A program made the position numbers and the translations under genes. The notes beneath the pieces are model-generated. The model had not been told where the DNA came from. It was given only the letters and a program-made list of their open reading frames with translations, and did no database searches. 64,000 bases of DNA from contig CAIOVE010000018.1 in assembly GCA_903861645.1 (NCBI GenBank), positions 1-64,000 on the forward strand, in the 5' to 3' direction. Below, one piece after another: positions 1 through 8,908 of the stretch; the stretch's first letter is position 1; every line of letters begins with the position of its first letter. Origin of the DNA: an uncultured Hyphomicrobiales bacterium. Lineage in GTDB: Bacteria > Pseudomonadota > Alphaproteobacteria > Rhizobiales > Beijerinckiaceae.

Positions 1-1
1 C

Positions 2-283
2 GACTTCAATGGCGACGGGACGGCGGACGTGCTTCTCGAAAACACATCGACGGGCATCGTCGGAACTTGGGAAATCACCAACAACACGCCGACCTGGGCC
101 TACTTCTCCGCCGAGGCGACCGGCTGGCGCATCGCGGGCGTCGGCGACTACAACGGCGACGGAAACGCGGACATCCTTCTATCCAATTCGTCCACGGGGC
201 AGGTCGGCGAATGGCTCATCAACAACAATACGCCCTCGTGGCATTCGCTATCGACGATCAATCCGGGATGGACGGTCAGCTAA
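2..283 (+). CDS. FG-GAP/VCBS-type repeat protein, C-terminal end only
   Basis: The reading frame is open from the first complete codon and ends in TAA at 281-283, so the N-terminal part lies outside the window. Two calcium-loop motifs, DFNGDGTAD and DYNGDGNAD, sit about 48 residues apart. Each is followed by a beta-rich stretch (LLENTSTGIVGTWEI, LLSNSSTGQVGEWLI). This spacing is typical of FG-GAP/VCBS beta-propeller repeats in secreted or surface proteins. The stop overlaps the stop of the convergent PepSY gene by a few bases. The function of the whole protein cannot be judged from this fragment. Confidence 0.8.
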   Translation, partial: DFNGDGTADVLLENTSTGIVGTWEITNNTPTWAYFSAEATGWRIAGVGDYNGDGNADILLSNSSTGQVGEWLINNNTPSWHSLSTINPGWTVS

Positions 284-1263
284 AGCGGCCGCGATATAAA
301 ATCCGGATTCAGATCACGCGCGCGACGCGTCAACGCGTTTGAGCCAGCGCCGCGCGCGCGGTTTGCGCGCCGACGCGCCATGCGCCGCGACCAGATCAGC
401 AGGCCCGTCGCGAGCAGGGCCAACATGGCGAGCGAGGCGATGAGATTGAGGCCTCCCGCCATGACGGCCGACCACGTTCCCTCGTGAATGGCGCGTGGCC
501 AGTTGCCCGGCGCGGGCGCAATCGCGTCCCGCGAAATCGTCCATCCGCGCAGTTCGCCATTGTCAAAGACGCGCGCGAAACCGCCGCGTCGACCGCTGGA
601 CACGGAATAGATCGTCGCGGGGTCAAATCGCGCCTCGACCCGTCCCAGCGCTTCGACGAGCGACAGAGACTCTGATCGCGCGACGCGGGCGTTGCCGCCG
701 CCGAAAGTGACATGCAAGCCGTCGAGCACCCCCGTGAGCGGGCTGAGCACCAGCACGGGCAGCAAAATCCAGGCGATGGTTTTATGCCAGCCCGACGGAT
801 TGTTGCGCGGACGGACGAAGCCCATCAGCAGGCCCAACGCCGCCAGTCCAAGCATCGCGAAACCACAGGCAAGCGTCGGCACATTCGTATGAATCAAGAA
901 TCGCCGATGCAACTCCTTGGCGAACGCAACGACCCTCCGCCACATCGATGTCCGCGCGACGATTTCGCCCGATTGGAGATCGATCTCCATCGTTCCACCC
1001 TTGCCGGCCTGTTCCAGAACCAGCGCGCCGGCGGCGTGATCGACCAGCAGTCCGCTCGCGCGCGCATCGGGATCATGACGGGCGATGAGCGCGGCGAGTC
1101 GTCCCGGCGCCAGTTCGCCGGGACTGATCGACAGCGCCTGCGTGACGGGAGCCAACGACAGGACCACGCCTGTCGTGAACACGACGAAAAACGGCGCGGC
1201 GAAGATCAGGGCGATCCAGAGATGCGCGCGCCGGAACAGGTCGGGTGGAAAGTCGAATCGCAT
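280..1263 (-). CDS. PepSY-associated transmembrane protein
   Basis: A 327-residue membrane protein with an N-terminal hydrophobic segment at about residues 14-40, two more in the middle (about 130-150 and 165-185) and one near the C-terminus (about 270-292), with a PepSY-like extracytoplasmic stretch between the first two. This is the layout of the PepSY-TM family, often linked to iron uptake or ferric reductases. The start motif MRFDFPPDLFRRAHLWIAL, with an amphipathic lead into the first helix, is typical. No TonB receptor gene is adjacent, so an iron role is only a family-based guess. It is convergent with the FG-GAP gene, their stops overlapping. Confidence 0.72.
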   Translation of the reverse strand: MRFDFPPDLFRRAHLWIALIFAAPFFVVFTTGVVLSLAPVTQALSISPGELAPGRLAALIARHDPDARASGLLVDHAAGALVLEQAGKGGTMEIDLQSGEIVARTSMWRRVVAFAKELHRRFLIHTNVPTLACGFAMLGLAALGLLMGFVRPRNNPSGWHKTIAWILLPVLVLSPLTGVLDGLHVTFGGGNARVARSESLSLVEALGRVEARFDPATIYSVSSGRRGGFARVFDNGELRGWTISRDAIAPAPGNWPRAIHEGTWSAVMAGGLNLIASLAMLALLATGLLIWSRRMARRRANRARGAGSNALTRRARDLNPDFISRPL

Positions 1264-1391
1264 GGGAGGAAAATCCGCGAGGCCGCCGTCGAGGCTCGAC
1301 GCGCTCTTCGCGGATATTCATGGCGTCTCCATGACAGCGTCGCCTGGCGCTTCCCGCGGCCAACCCGGCAAGGCCGGAGGAAGCGACCTGT

Positions 1392-2990
1392 TCAGGCCCT
1401 CGCGTTTGCGATCATATCACGCGCGCGGGCCGCCATTTCCTCCATGCCGCGCGATGTAAACCCGGCGGCGACGGCGATATAGCGATCCGGCCGCACCAGC
1501 ATGACGGTTGTCTCGCGGTCGTTGGCGAAGGCCTTCATCGCGCCGTTCACATCCCTGACCGTCGTTCCGACGTCGGGCGCGTCGGCGTCCGCGTTGAGCC
1601 AACGGGGCAGAACCGCGATCGCTTCCTTGACCGGGATTCCGAAGTCGCGACCCGCGGCGTCCGCGACCGCGCGTTGCGCGTCGGGACCAAAAGCCACGAG
1701 GGCGAATTCCTGTCCCAGCAATTCGTCCAGCATCACGCGACCGCGATCCGCGCGCTCGACCTCGGGCTGGGGAATCATGCGGCCAACGATCGTGGAATCG
1801 CCCGCCGCCGCCACGAATCCCCGGCCGTAAAAGGGCTTCGGCTTGTATTTCATTTCCGCGAAATAGGATTGCAATCGGGGAACGAGACCGGCCAACCTGA
1901 ACGCGGATTGCACGGCAAATGCCTGAACGCGCGAGGTCGGCATCATGACATGGCCGAGCCTGATGGCGAGTTCGATCAGCGACGACGCATGGGGCGCGCG
2001 TTCGGCCTGATAGGTGTCGAGAAGACGCGGCCCCAGCCGACCCGCCAACACCTCGACGAGCTTCCAGCCCAGATTGTGCGCGTCGCGCAAGCCGCTGTTC
2101 ATGCCCTGACCCGCGAACGGAGGCGACAGATGCGCGGCGTCGCCCGCCAGAAAAACGCGTTCCCGGCTCCAGATGTCGCAAATGCGCGCGTGGAAAGTGT
2201 AGACCTGACAGCGCGCGATGGGCGCCTCGGCGTCCGGCCCATGAGCGGCCAGCAACTTGCGCGCGAAGTCGATGGACGCGGCCTTGTCGTCGGCTTCATC
2301 GTCCCGCAACATGAACTCATAGCGCCGGATGCCGCCGGGACCCGGTAATGAAATGAGCGGTCGCGCGGGGTCGCATACGACGCGCGTCTGGCGCAGTCGC
2401 TCCTTTGTCGAGGCGAGATCGACGATCAGCCAGCGCTCGCGATAGGTCGATCCCGTGAGCGTCGCGCCAATGGCCTTGCGCGTGGCGCTGCGCGCGCCGT
2501 CGCAGCCAACAAGGAAGGCCGCGTCAACGGCCAGGGATCCGCCCGAGGGATCGCGCAACTCGATGGCGACGCGATCACCCTTGTCGACAAAGCCGAGACA
2601 TTCATGCTGGAACAAGGTCGTGACGTTGGGGAACCGGTCGAGGCCTCGTCGCAATGTCGCTTCGAGCATTGGTTGCGTGAAGGCGTTTCGCCGGGGAAAG
2701 CCGTATTCGCGCGTGGTCGGCTCCACCGCGGCGAAGCGCTTGCCGGCGGCGTCGACGTAATACGAGCCGTAATCAAGCGCGACATTCTTGATGACCTCGC
2801 CGGCGAGGCCGATGGCCTGCATGGTTCGCAAGGCTTCGTCGTCAATGGAAACGGCGCGCGGTTCGCCCACGGTCGACGGATTGCGTTCAACCAGGACAAC
2901 GCTCCGACCCGCCCGGCCCAGAATATTGGCGAGCGTCAGACCGGTCGGACCGGCGCCGATGATGACAACGTCGGGGGACATCGCGCTCAT
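1392..2990 (-). CDS. FAD-dependent aromatic hydroxylase, MhpA/PheA-type (PF01494)
   Basis: 532 residues, the usual size for MhpA-like 3-(3-hydroxyphenyl)propionate hydroxylases. It has the FAD-binding GxGxxG motif near the N-terminus (VVIIGAGPTGLTLANILG), the DG motif (LVGCDGARSATRKAIG) at about residue 165 and the GD motif (VFLAGDAAHLSPPFAGQGMN) at about 285. These define class A flavoprotein monooxygenases, which use NAD(P)H and O2 to ortho-hydroxylate phenols. The ATG at 2990 follows GGGAG. No ring-cleavage dioxygenase or hydrolase of an mhp operon is adjacent, so the substrate is unknown. The N-terminal 170 residues and the GD motif fit MhpA better than the UbiH group. Confidence 0.8.
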   Translation of the reverse strand: MSAMSPDVVIIGAGPTGLTLANILGRAGRSVVLVERNPSTVGEPRAVSIDDEALRTMQAIGLAGEVIKNVALDYGSYYVDAAGKRFAAVEPTTREYGFPRRNAFTQPMLEATLRRGLDRFPNVTTLFQHECLGFVDKGDRVAIELRDPSGGSLAVDAAFLVGCDGARSATRKAIGATLTGSTYRERWLIVDLASTKERLRQTRVVCDPARPLISLPGPGGIRRYEFMLRDDEADDKAASIDFARKLLAAHGPDAEAPIARCQVYTFHARICDIWSRERVFLAGDAAHLSPPFAGQGMNSGLRDAHNLGWKLVEVLAGRLGPRLLDTYQAERAPHASSLIELAIRLGHVMMPTSRVQAFAVQSAFRLAGLVPRLQSYFAEMKYKPKPFYGRGFVAAAGDSTIVGRMIPQPEVERADRGRVMLDELLGQEFALVAFGPDAQRAVADAAGRDFGIPVKEAIAVLPRWLNADADAPDVGTTVRDVNGAMKAFANDRETTVMLVRPDRYIAVAAGFTSRGMEEMAARARDMIANARA

Positions 2991-3370
2991 GCCGCGACTC
3001 CCGGCTTAGGTTCGGCGCGAGAGCGCGACGCGACAAACGCCAGCCAGCCGCCGGCTTTCGCGCCGCCCCGGGCGGAACACGCGAACGAACAGGGGAATTC
3101 AGGGCGAGCACATGCAAATCGCGCCAACTTTGGTCCTCGAGATTATTTGATTGAACGCGCGGCGGAAGCCGCCACGACCGGGAAACGCGGCCTGGCGTCC
3201 CCGCGGACGGCATATCCCGCGCGATACAATTCATTTCGCACAAGCGCGGCGCGATGAAAAGCCAATCCGTGCGCGTCGACACCGGGCGGAATACCGCATC
3301 CTTCGGTCGATTGCTTTCGCCACGCCCCGTGGCGGGCGATGGATTGCGGACGCGCCGGCTTGCCAAAAGT
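2991..3370. other. Non-coding stretch between divergent genes
   Basis: About 425 bases separate the divergent hydroxylase (start 2990) and the DUF2325 gene (start 3416). Open frames here are continuations or shadows with no recognisable protein. The right end turns AT-rich and carries the inverted repeat listed at 3371-3394. I see no RNA gene in the rest. Confidence 0.5.
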
Positions 3371-3394
3371 GAATATATCTGATGGTATATATTC
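3371..3394. promoter_or_regulatory. AT-rich inverted repeat upstream of the DUF2325 gene, probable operator
   Basis: Perfect 8-base arms GAATATAT (3371-3378) and ATATATTC (3387-3394) are separated by 8 bases. The site ends 21 bases before the GTG start at 3416 and stands out against a GC-rich background. The 11-mer ATATATCTGAT within it (3373-3383) recurs at 37408-37418 in the promoter of the YqjI-like regulator. The binding protein is not known. Confidence 0.5.
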
Positions 3395-3415
3395 AAATAC
3401 CCTTGGAGACGCCGC

Positions 3416-4681
3416 GTGGTACAGATGCTCAGCGTGCTTTCCGGGCCGTCCCGGCCCCTGACCTATCGTGACCATCAACCCACGCGGCTGACGCCGCCGG
3501 TGGTCTTCCGGCCGGACATGACGCGGCGAAAACTCTGGGAATTGTCGAAATCCATTCACTGCTCGATCATCGGCACGTGCCTTGGCGCGTCCGAGCTTCG
3601 GCGCATCGTCGCCAAGGCGACGGGGGAGCCGCAGGATCGCTATTCCGATCATGAAATTCACAAGCGCGGCGTGTCGCTCGCTTCCGGGCAACGGTCCGGC
3701 GCCAGAATCCTGCACAAGGCCCTGGAAGCGCGCCACGCCAGCGCCATCAGGCAATTCGACAAGGCGGTGACGGGGGACGACATTCGCCGGTTGTGGAACG
3801 AGGCGCGCGCGAAGGGGGAAATTCCCGGCGCCTATTGGGCCGCGCTGACGCATCCCCAAACCAGCGAGGCGCTGGCGGGCGAGATTTTTGGCGACATCCA
3901 CATGCTGTCGCATCTCGTCGGCTCGGCCAATCGCGCCGACATCCGCCGCCTCGCCGAAATCGAGGCCGAGAACGCGCGACTGACGGACAAGGTTCATCGC
4001 CAGCAAACATTGCTGCACGCGCGCGCGGTCGAACACCGGCGCGAACGCGATCGCCTCGAGCGCCTGCTGGCTGATCGCCTCGCTTCCGGCGACCACCATG
4101 TTTCCAATGATATATCCACGCCCCACGGCGACATGGAGCGAGTTCTCGCGCGCATGCAGGCGAGGCTCGACAGGGAAGCCGCGCATCGGCGCAAATGCGA
4201 GCGCGACAGGGACGCGCTGCGCGCGGAGCGCGATCGCGCGGCCGCGGATTTGCGCGGGGCCGTGGCGCGGGCCGAGGACTTGCGGGCCGAAGTCGCGGCG
4301 CTGGAGGCGCATATGGACGCCGCGGACTCCGGCGAAACCGCCCCATCGCTCGAAGGGCTCGGCGTGCTCTACGTTGGCGGCCGGAGCGGCGGGGCCCATC
4401 GGTTGCGGCACGCGGCGGGACAGCGCGGCGCGCGACTGGAGCATCACGATGGCGGCCAGCAGGAGGCTTCCGGCCTGCTGCCCGGACTGATCTCGCGCGC
4501 GGACGTCGTTTTCTTCCCGGTGGATTTCGTCAGCCACGAGGCCGCGCTGTGGATCAAGCGGCAATGCAAGCAGGCCGGAAAGCCCTATGTGCCGCTGTCG
4601 AGCGCGGGGCTGGGCTGCTTCATGAACGCGCTGGCGCGACTGGACCCAAGTCGGTCGGCAAGCGCGGGCGCGGAAGCCTGA
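3416..4681 (+). CDS. DUF2325 domain protein with central coiled coil
   Basis: 421 residues starting at GTG, chosen because GGAG lies 7 bases upstream (3405-3408); the in-frame ATG at 3425 is too far from it. Residues about 35-180 are mostly helical. Residues about 180-310 are rich in E, R, K and A heptads (repeated RLAEIEAEN and RDALRAERD runs), suggesting coiled coil. The C-terminal 90 residues match DUF2325: VLYVGGRSGG, then RADVVFFPVDFVSH and KPYVPLSSAGLGCF. Such proteins occur in many proteobacteria, but I know of no established function. The palindrome just upstream suggests it is specifically regulated. Confidence 0.72.
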   Translation: MVQMLSVLSGPSRPLTYRDHQPTRLTPPVVFRPDMTRRKLWELSKSIHCSIIGTCLGASELRRIVAKATGEPQDRYSDHEIHKRGVSLASGQRSGARILHKALEARHASAIRQFDKAVTGDDIRRLWNEARAKGEIPGAYWAALTHPQTSEALAGEIFGDIHMLSHLVGSANRADIRRLAEIEAENARLTDKVHRQQTLLHARAVEHRRERDRLERLLADRLASGDHHVSNDISTPHGDMERVLARMQARLDREAAHRRKCERDRDALRAERDRAAADLRGAVARAEDLRAEVAALEAHMDAADSGETAPSLEGLGVLYVGGRSGGAHRLRHAAGQRGARLEHHDGGQQEASGLLPGLISRADVVFFPVDFVSHEAALWIKRQCKQAGKPYVPLSSAGLGCFMNALARLDPSRSASAGAEA

Positions 4682-4754
4682 CGCAAGCGAACGCGACGAA
4701 TGGATCGCCGGGCATCGGACGAACATGCCCGAATCCCCTTGCCCGCGTCAGTCA

Positions 4755-4773
4755 TTCCGGAAATGCTCCGGAA
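4755..4773. repeat. Short perfect hairpin upstream of the cyclodeaminase-family gene
   Basis: TTCCGGA (4755-4761) and TCCGGAA (4767-4773) form 7-base arms around a 5-base loop. It lies 25 bases before the ATG at 4799. It could be an operator or an mRNA hairpin near the ribosome binding site; the sequence does not decide which. Confidence 0.35.
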
Positions 4774-4798
4774 ACGACGCGTCGCTGGAGCAACGGAC

Positions 4799-5755
4799 AT
4801 GAACGCGCTTTACATCACGGAAACGGACGTTGCGCGGCTCGTGACGATTCATGACGCCATCGACGCGCTGGATGAATGCTTCGCGCATTGGCGGGAATTG
4901 CGATCGGAAAATCTGCCGCGCGGCAGGGCGCGCCTGCCCGGCGGCGCGTTCAATCTTCTGGGCGCGGGATACAGCCTCAAGAAGGTCTTCGGATTGAAGG
5001 CCTATTTCGCCGCGCCCGGCGGCGCGCGGTTTCACGTCATGCTCTATTCCGCCGAGTCGGGCGCGCTGCTGGCGATGATCGAAGCCGATCTATTCGGGCA
5101 ACTGCGTACGGGCGCGGCGAGCGGAATCGCCACGCGCCTGCTCGCGCGACCGGACGCTTCGAGTCTGGCCGTGATTGGCGCCGGCCAACAAGCCTTCGCG
5201 CAAGTCGCGGCCATCGCGGCGGTGAGGCCCATTCGATCGGTCAGCATTTTCAGCCGCTCGGCCGAACGCCGGTCGGCCTTCGCGCGCCGGATCGAACGGG
5301 AACTGAACATCGAGGCCGTCCCCGCCGACAGCGCGGATTCATGTGTTGGCGGAGCGGATATCGTCACGACGATCACGAAATCGCCCGAGCCTGTTTGCCT
5401 TGGCGCGTGGCTGAGCCCCGGCGTTCACGTCAATGCCGCCGGGGCCAACGCGGCCAATCGACGGGAACTCGATCAGGCGACCATCCTGCGCGCGGATGCG
5501 CGCTTCACCGACTCGATCGCGCAAGCGCGACTGGAAGCCGGGGAGTTCATCGATCGCGTCGCCGCCGGACAACTTGCCTGGGAGGATGTCGGCGAAATCG
5601 GCGATCTCGCCAGCGGCGCGACGCCAGGCCGCCGCTCGGATCGCGACATCACGCTGTTCAAGTCGCTGGGCCTCGGAATCGAGGATGTCGCCTTCGCCGC
5701 GCTGGTCCAGCGTCGCGCGATCGAGCGGGGAGTCGAGGGCCGACTTAATATTTAA
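4799..5755 (+). CDS. Ornithine cyclodeaminase / mu-crystallin family protein
   Basis: 318 residues from the ATG at 4799, which has GGAG 8 bases upstream; a longer reading from 4700 adds an unlike 33-residue leader. The family signature is clear: GLKAYF, then EADLFGQLRTGAASGIATRLLA, then the Rossmann motif LAVIGAGQQAFAQ and VNAAGANAANRREL. Members include ornithine cyclodeaminase (to proline and ammonia), alanine dehydrogenase, ketimine reductases and N-methyl-L-amino-acid-type dehydrogenases, all NAD(P)-dependent. Which reaction this one performs cannot be read from motifs alone. No arginine-catabolic gene is adjacent. Confidence 0.82.
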   Translation: MNALYITETDVARLVTIHDAIDALDECFAHWRELRSENLPRGRARLPGGAFNLLGAGYSLKKVFGLKAYFAAPGGARFHVMLYSAESGALLAMIEADLFGQLRTGAASGIATRLLARPDASSLAVIGAGQQAFAQVAAIAAVRPIRSVSIFSRSAERRSAFARRIERELNIEAVPADSADSCVGGADIVTTITKSPEPVCLGAWLSPGVHVNAAGANAANRRELDQATILRADARFTDSIAQARLEAGEFIDRVAAGQLAWEDVGEIGDLASGATPGRRSDRDITLFKSLGLGIEDVAFAALVQRRAIERGVEGRLNI

Positions 5756-5763
5756 CAAGCGGT

Positions 5764-5791
5764 CGGACGCCATGCGCGCGCATTGCGTCCG
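5764..5791. terminator. Stem-loop between convergent genes, possible bidirectional terminator
   Basis: CGGACGC (5764-5770) pairs with GCGTCCG (5785-5791), and the inner ATGC/GCAT can extend the stem after one mismatch. It lies in the 48-base gap between the cyclodeaminase-family stop and the ferredoxin stop. No T-tract follows on either strand, so intrinsic termination is uncertain. Confidence 0.35.
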
Positions 5792-5803
5792 GCGGGCGTC
5801 GCC

Positions 5804-6061
5804 TCAGATTTTCAGGCCGAATTGATCGTAGGTGCTGAACCGTCGCGAATTGCTGATGTCGTGGCTCAGCGTGATGCTGTGCTCGGGGCAATCATCCTCG
5901 CAGAGGTAACAGACCTGACAGTCCTTTCCATAGGCGACGACCGCCTTATGCGCCGCCTCGTCCAGGCGAATCACGTCCGCCGGACAGGACAGAATGCACA
6001 GCCCGCAACCCGTGCAGGTGAGCGGATCAATCTCGATTTTCGTGGTGGCGTCGACGGTCAT
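5804..6061 (-). CDS. 2[4Fe-4S] ferredoxin, AprB-like partner of the flavoprotein
   Basis: 85 residues with two complete cluster motifs: Cys16/19/22/26 (CTGCGLCILSCP) and Cys48/51/54/58 (CQVCYLCEDDCP). Each motif ligates a [4Fe-4S] cluster. The start overlaps the stop of the upstream flavoprotein by four bases (ATGA), so the two are translationally coupled and probably form a complex, as AprA/AprB do. It is much shorter than true AprB (about 150 residues) and lacks its long C-terminal tail. I infer electron transfer to or from the flavoprotein FAD. It is the last gene of a three-gene operon. Confidence 0.85.
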   Translation of the reverse strand: MTVDATTKIEIDPLTCTGCGLCILSCPADVIRLDEAAHKAVVAYGKDCQVCYLCEDDCPEHSITLSHDISNSRRFSTYDQFGLKI

Positions 6062-7815
6062 GGCGCGCCTCCCTTCGGGGTCTCGCCGCGGATAATCGCG
6101 CCGATACGGCCAAGACCCGAATCAAGATTCCTGATCGGGAAGCGGACGCCCTCGGTTGGAAACGGCAAGCGCTCCATGATGACGCCATCCCGTCCCCGGC
6201 GGATTCCATGCCAGCAGAACCACGACGGATCGGTCATCGGATAGTCTTCCCTGAAGAATTGTTCGCGGCTTTCATGACGATCGAGCCCCGACTGATAAAC
6301 CGCGCCCGCGCATTCGGCGACATTTCGCGCCTCGTGAATTTTCACCAGATCATGCAAATCCATGGCGGCGATTTCGCCCGACAGTCTTGCGACGTCCCGC
6401 GTCACCTCAAGCATGGCTTGCAGCCGATCGCCGCTCAACACCATGCCGTCCACCACGCTCGCCTCCAGCCGGGCGAGATCGTCGTGAAGGGCGTCCGCGC
6501 TCTTCTCGTGGACGGGTTTGCCGAGCGGCGCGAAAGCCGCCTCCCGCAATTCGTTAAAAACGTGAGTGGGCGTGGGCGGCAACTGGTCTTCAAGACTCTC
6601 ACGCGCGGCGCATTCGCCGGCGTGCCAGCCCGAGACGTTGCAGAACGCGGTTGGCGAACCAGCGCTCGCGTGCGTGCCCGTGGCGTCGTTCTTCGCGGCG
6701 GAGCCCGCGGCGAGAAGGCCGGGAATATTCGTGCGGCCCTGAAGGTCGATTTGCAAACCGCTGCGCCCGCTCGCCCACATGCCCCACGTTGGCTCGATGG
6801 GCAGGGGATGAACGCGGGGATCCGGCACGTGCTCGGACATCAGAATCGAGCCGCCACGATGAATTTTCGCCATATCGGACCAGTATGTATCATCGACATG
6901 CCGCAGATCGATATAGACGGGACCGTTGCCATCGATCATCTGCTTGGCGAAGGCCGCGACGACCTGCGACAACTCGCCCCGTTCCAGGCGCACCGGGTCG
7001 ATCGCTTCCATGAAGCGCTCGCCGCGCGCATTGATCAGCCGCGCGCCGTGGGCGATCGCCACGTTATAGCTTGGAAAGTCATAGCGCTTCATCAACACGT
7101 TGAACGTGCCGCCGAATGTGAACTCCATGTCGACGAGGCGCGCCCCGGCTCGAAAGGCCATGGCCACCCCATCGCCCGTGTCGTTGTCAACGCGATGGGT
7201 GCCCTTCATGGCGATCATGCCTGTCGCGATGATCGTGCGTTTGGCCCGCATGACGATGAATTGGCCGTCATGAACGTTGAAACCGACGGCGCCCGCCACT
7301 GAGCCGCTAGTCGGCCATTGCCCGTCCGACGTGATCAACTCGGTCACGCAAACACGGTCCAGAATGACGACGCCGAGGTCCAGAACGCGCCGGCGCAACT
7401 CGCGCATGGCGACCTTGGGTTGATACTGCATGCCGCGCACGTTGATCATGCCGCGGCTGGCGAACCGGCGAATATTCCCCTCGGCGTCGCGCGAGATCGG
7501 CACGCCCCAGCTTTCGTAATCCTTCACGCGCGCGCGCTGGCCCTCCAGAAGCTGATAGGTCCAGCGCTGGTCGCACATATAGCCGCCGCGCGTGATGAAC
7601 TCCTCGGCCCAGACATCGATGTCGTCGGAATCCAGCGGACAGGTCGTGATGCCGCCCGACAATGTCGAGGCGCCGCTGCGGCTGACGTAGGCCTTGTCGA
7701 CCAGGATGACCCGCGCGCCCAGTTCGGCGGCCCGCAGCGCGGCCCAGCTTCCCGCGAAACCGCCGCCGATGATGAGAACATCCGTCTCGCGCGCCACCAT
7801 TTCAGTGGATTTCAA
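6058..7815 (-). CDS. FAD-dependent oxidoreductase, AprA/fumarate-reductase flavoprotein superfamily
   Basis: 585 residues with N-terminal FAD motif VLIIGGGFAGSWAALRAAEL, the flavin loop SRSGASTLSGGI, and a helical C-terminal domain as in succinate dehydrogenase/fumarate reductase/APS reductase alpha subunits. A TTG start at 7815 is preceded by GAGGGGGG overlapping the previous stop. The ATG at 7800 (580 residues) is an alternative with a poorer ribosome site. It is coupled to a ferredoxin gene and sits 10 bases after a solute-binding-protein gene. No sat, qmo or dsr gene is present, so APS reduction is unlikely; the substrate is probably the organic acid captured by the neighbouring binding protein (inference). 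Confidence 0.78.
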   Translation of the reverse strand: MKSTEMVARETDVLIIGGGFAGSWAALRAAELGARVILVDKAYVSRSGASTLSGGITTCPLDSDDIDVWAEEFITRGGYMCDQRWTYQLLEGQRARVKDYESWGVPISRDAEGNIRRFASRGMINVRGMQYQPKVAMRELRRRVLDLGVVILDRVCVTELITSDGQWPTSGSVAGAVGFNVHDGQFIVMRAKRTIIATGMIAMKGTHRVDNDTGDGVAMAFRAGARLVDMEFTFGGTFNVLMKRYDFPSYNVAIAHGARLINARGERFMEAIDPVRLERGELSQVVAAFAKQMIDGNGPVYIDLRHVDDTYWSDMAKIHRGGSILMSEHVPDPRVHPLPIEPTWGMWASGRSGLQIDLQGRTNIPGLLAAGSAAKNDATGTHASAGSPTAFCNVSGWHAGECAARESLEDQLPPTPTHVFNELREAAFAPLGKPVHEKSADALHDDLARLEASVVDGMVLSGDRLQAMLEVTRDVARLSGEIAAMDLHDLVKIHEARNVAECAGAVYQSGLDRHESREQFFREDYPMTDPSWFCWHGIRRGRDGVIMERLPFPTEGVRFPIRNLDSGLGRIGAIIRGETPKGGAP

Positions 7816-7825
7816 TGTACCCCCC

Positions 7826-8806
7826 TCATTGTTGAATGCCGGTGGCCTTGATCATCTTTGACCAGTTGGCGACCTCGTCGGCAAAGAAGGCGGTCGTTTC
7901 GGCGCGGTCGCGAATGAAGATGTCGAGCCCGCTGGCCTCCATGAATTTCCGCGTGTCTTCCTCGCGCATGATGGCGTTTATTTCCGTGTTGAGCTTGTCG
8001 ACAATCGCCCGCGGCGTGCCGGCTGGCACGAAAAAGCCGACCCACGACGACGCCTCGAAGTCCCGATAACCGGATTCGGCGAAGGTCGGCACATCGGGCA
8101 GAATCTTCGATCGCTCGCGCCCCGCGATCGCTATGCCGACAACATCGCCATTGTTGATGTTTCTGATGGTCGTGTTGGTGGCCGTGGCCGCGAGCACGTT
8201 GACATCGCCCGTGATGAGGCCCAGCGCGGCGGGATTGCCCCCCGCGAAGGGAATATGGCGGACATCGACCTTGACGAGTTGCTTGAAGAAATATTCGGCG
8301 GCGATATGCGAGCCGCTGCCAAGGCCCGGCGTTCCCAGATAGACCTCGCCGGCCTTCGCCTTGGCCACGAGATCGGACACCGTCCTGATCCCCGCCTTGT
8401 TGTTGGCGGTCATGCCTTCCGGCGCGGAGACGGGGATGGCGACCGCCTGCAACTGATCGGCCTTGTAACCGCGGTTCGCGACGAGGGATTCATTGATGGC
8501 GAGAGAACTTGTCGTCACGAGAATGGTATAGCCATCCGGCGCGGAAACCGTCGCCTGACGCGCGGCGCGGATGCCGCCGCCGCCCTCCATGTTCTGCGCC
8601 GAGAAGCTCTGGCCAAGTCGCTCGCTAAGCTTCGCGCCAACCGCCCGCGCGATCGTGTCGGCGAAACCGCCGGCGGCGAATCCGATGAACATGTTGACGC
8701 GTTGGTTCGGATAGGCCGCTTGCGCCGCGGCGCGATGCGCGGAGCCCGTCAGGACGAATGCGATCGCCATCGCGAAAGCGCGGGTTCCAATGCGTTGGCA
8801 GGTCAT
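7826..8806 (-). CDS. Bug/TctC-type solute-binding protein of tripartite tricarboxylate transporters
   Basis: 326 residues from the ATG at 8806, which follows GGGAGGAATTC; the longer frame from 8857 adds an unlike leader. A signal peptide ends near AHRAAAQA. Family motifs follow: YPNQRVNMFIGFAAGGFADTIAR, VSAPDGYTILVTTSSLA, HIPFAGGNPAALGLITGDV and VPAGTPRAIVDKLN. Bug proteins bind carboxylates in the periplasm. No TctA/TctB membrane subunit is encoded nearby, so it is an orphan binding protein that must use a distant transporter or act as a sensor. It heads the operon with the flavoprotein and ferredoxin, divergent from the MarR gene. Confidence 0.88.
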   Translation of the reverse strand: MTCQRIGTRAFAMAIAFVLTGSAHRAAAQAAYPNQRVNMFIGFAAGGFADTIARAVGAKLSERLGQSFSAQNMEGGGGIRAARQATVSAPDGYTILVTTSSLAINESLVANRGYKADQLQAVAIPVSAPEGMTANNKAGIRTVSDLVAKAKAGEVYLGTPGLGSGSHIAAEYFFKQLVKVDVRHIPFAGGNPAALGLITGDVNVLAATATNTTIRNINNGDVVGIAIAGRERSKILPDVPTFAESGYRDFEASSWVGFFVPAGTPRAIVDKLNTEINAIMREEDTRKFMEASGLDIFIRDRAETTAFFADEVANWSKMIKATGIQQ

Positions 8807-8908
8807 GAATTCCTCCCGTTCAAGCTGGATGGCGCCTCTCGGCGGACGCCTGTCCACTGAAGCCAGCCCGCGCCTGTTTCGGGAAAGGGCCGGTTGACGA
8901 AAATAGTT

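Noticed and set aside
6058-7815. Dissimilatory APS reductase assignment for the flavoprotein and ferredoxin
   Set aside because: No sat, qmo, dsr or sox genes nearby; the ferredoxin is far shorter than AprB and the operon carries a carboxylate-binding protein.
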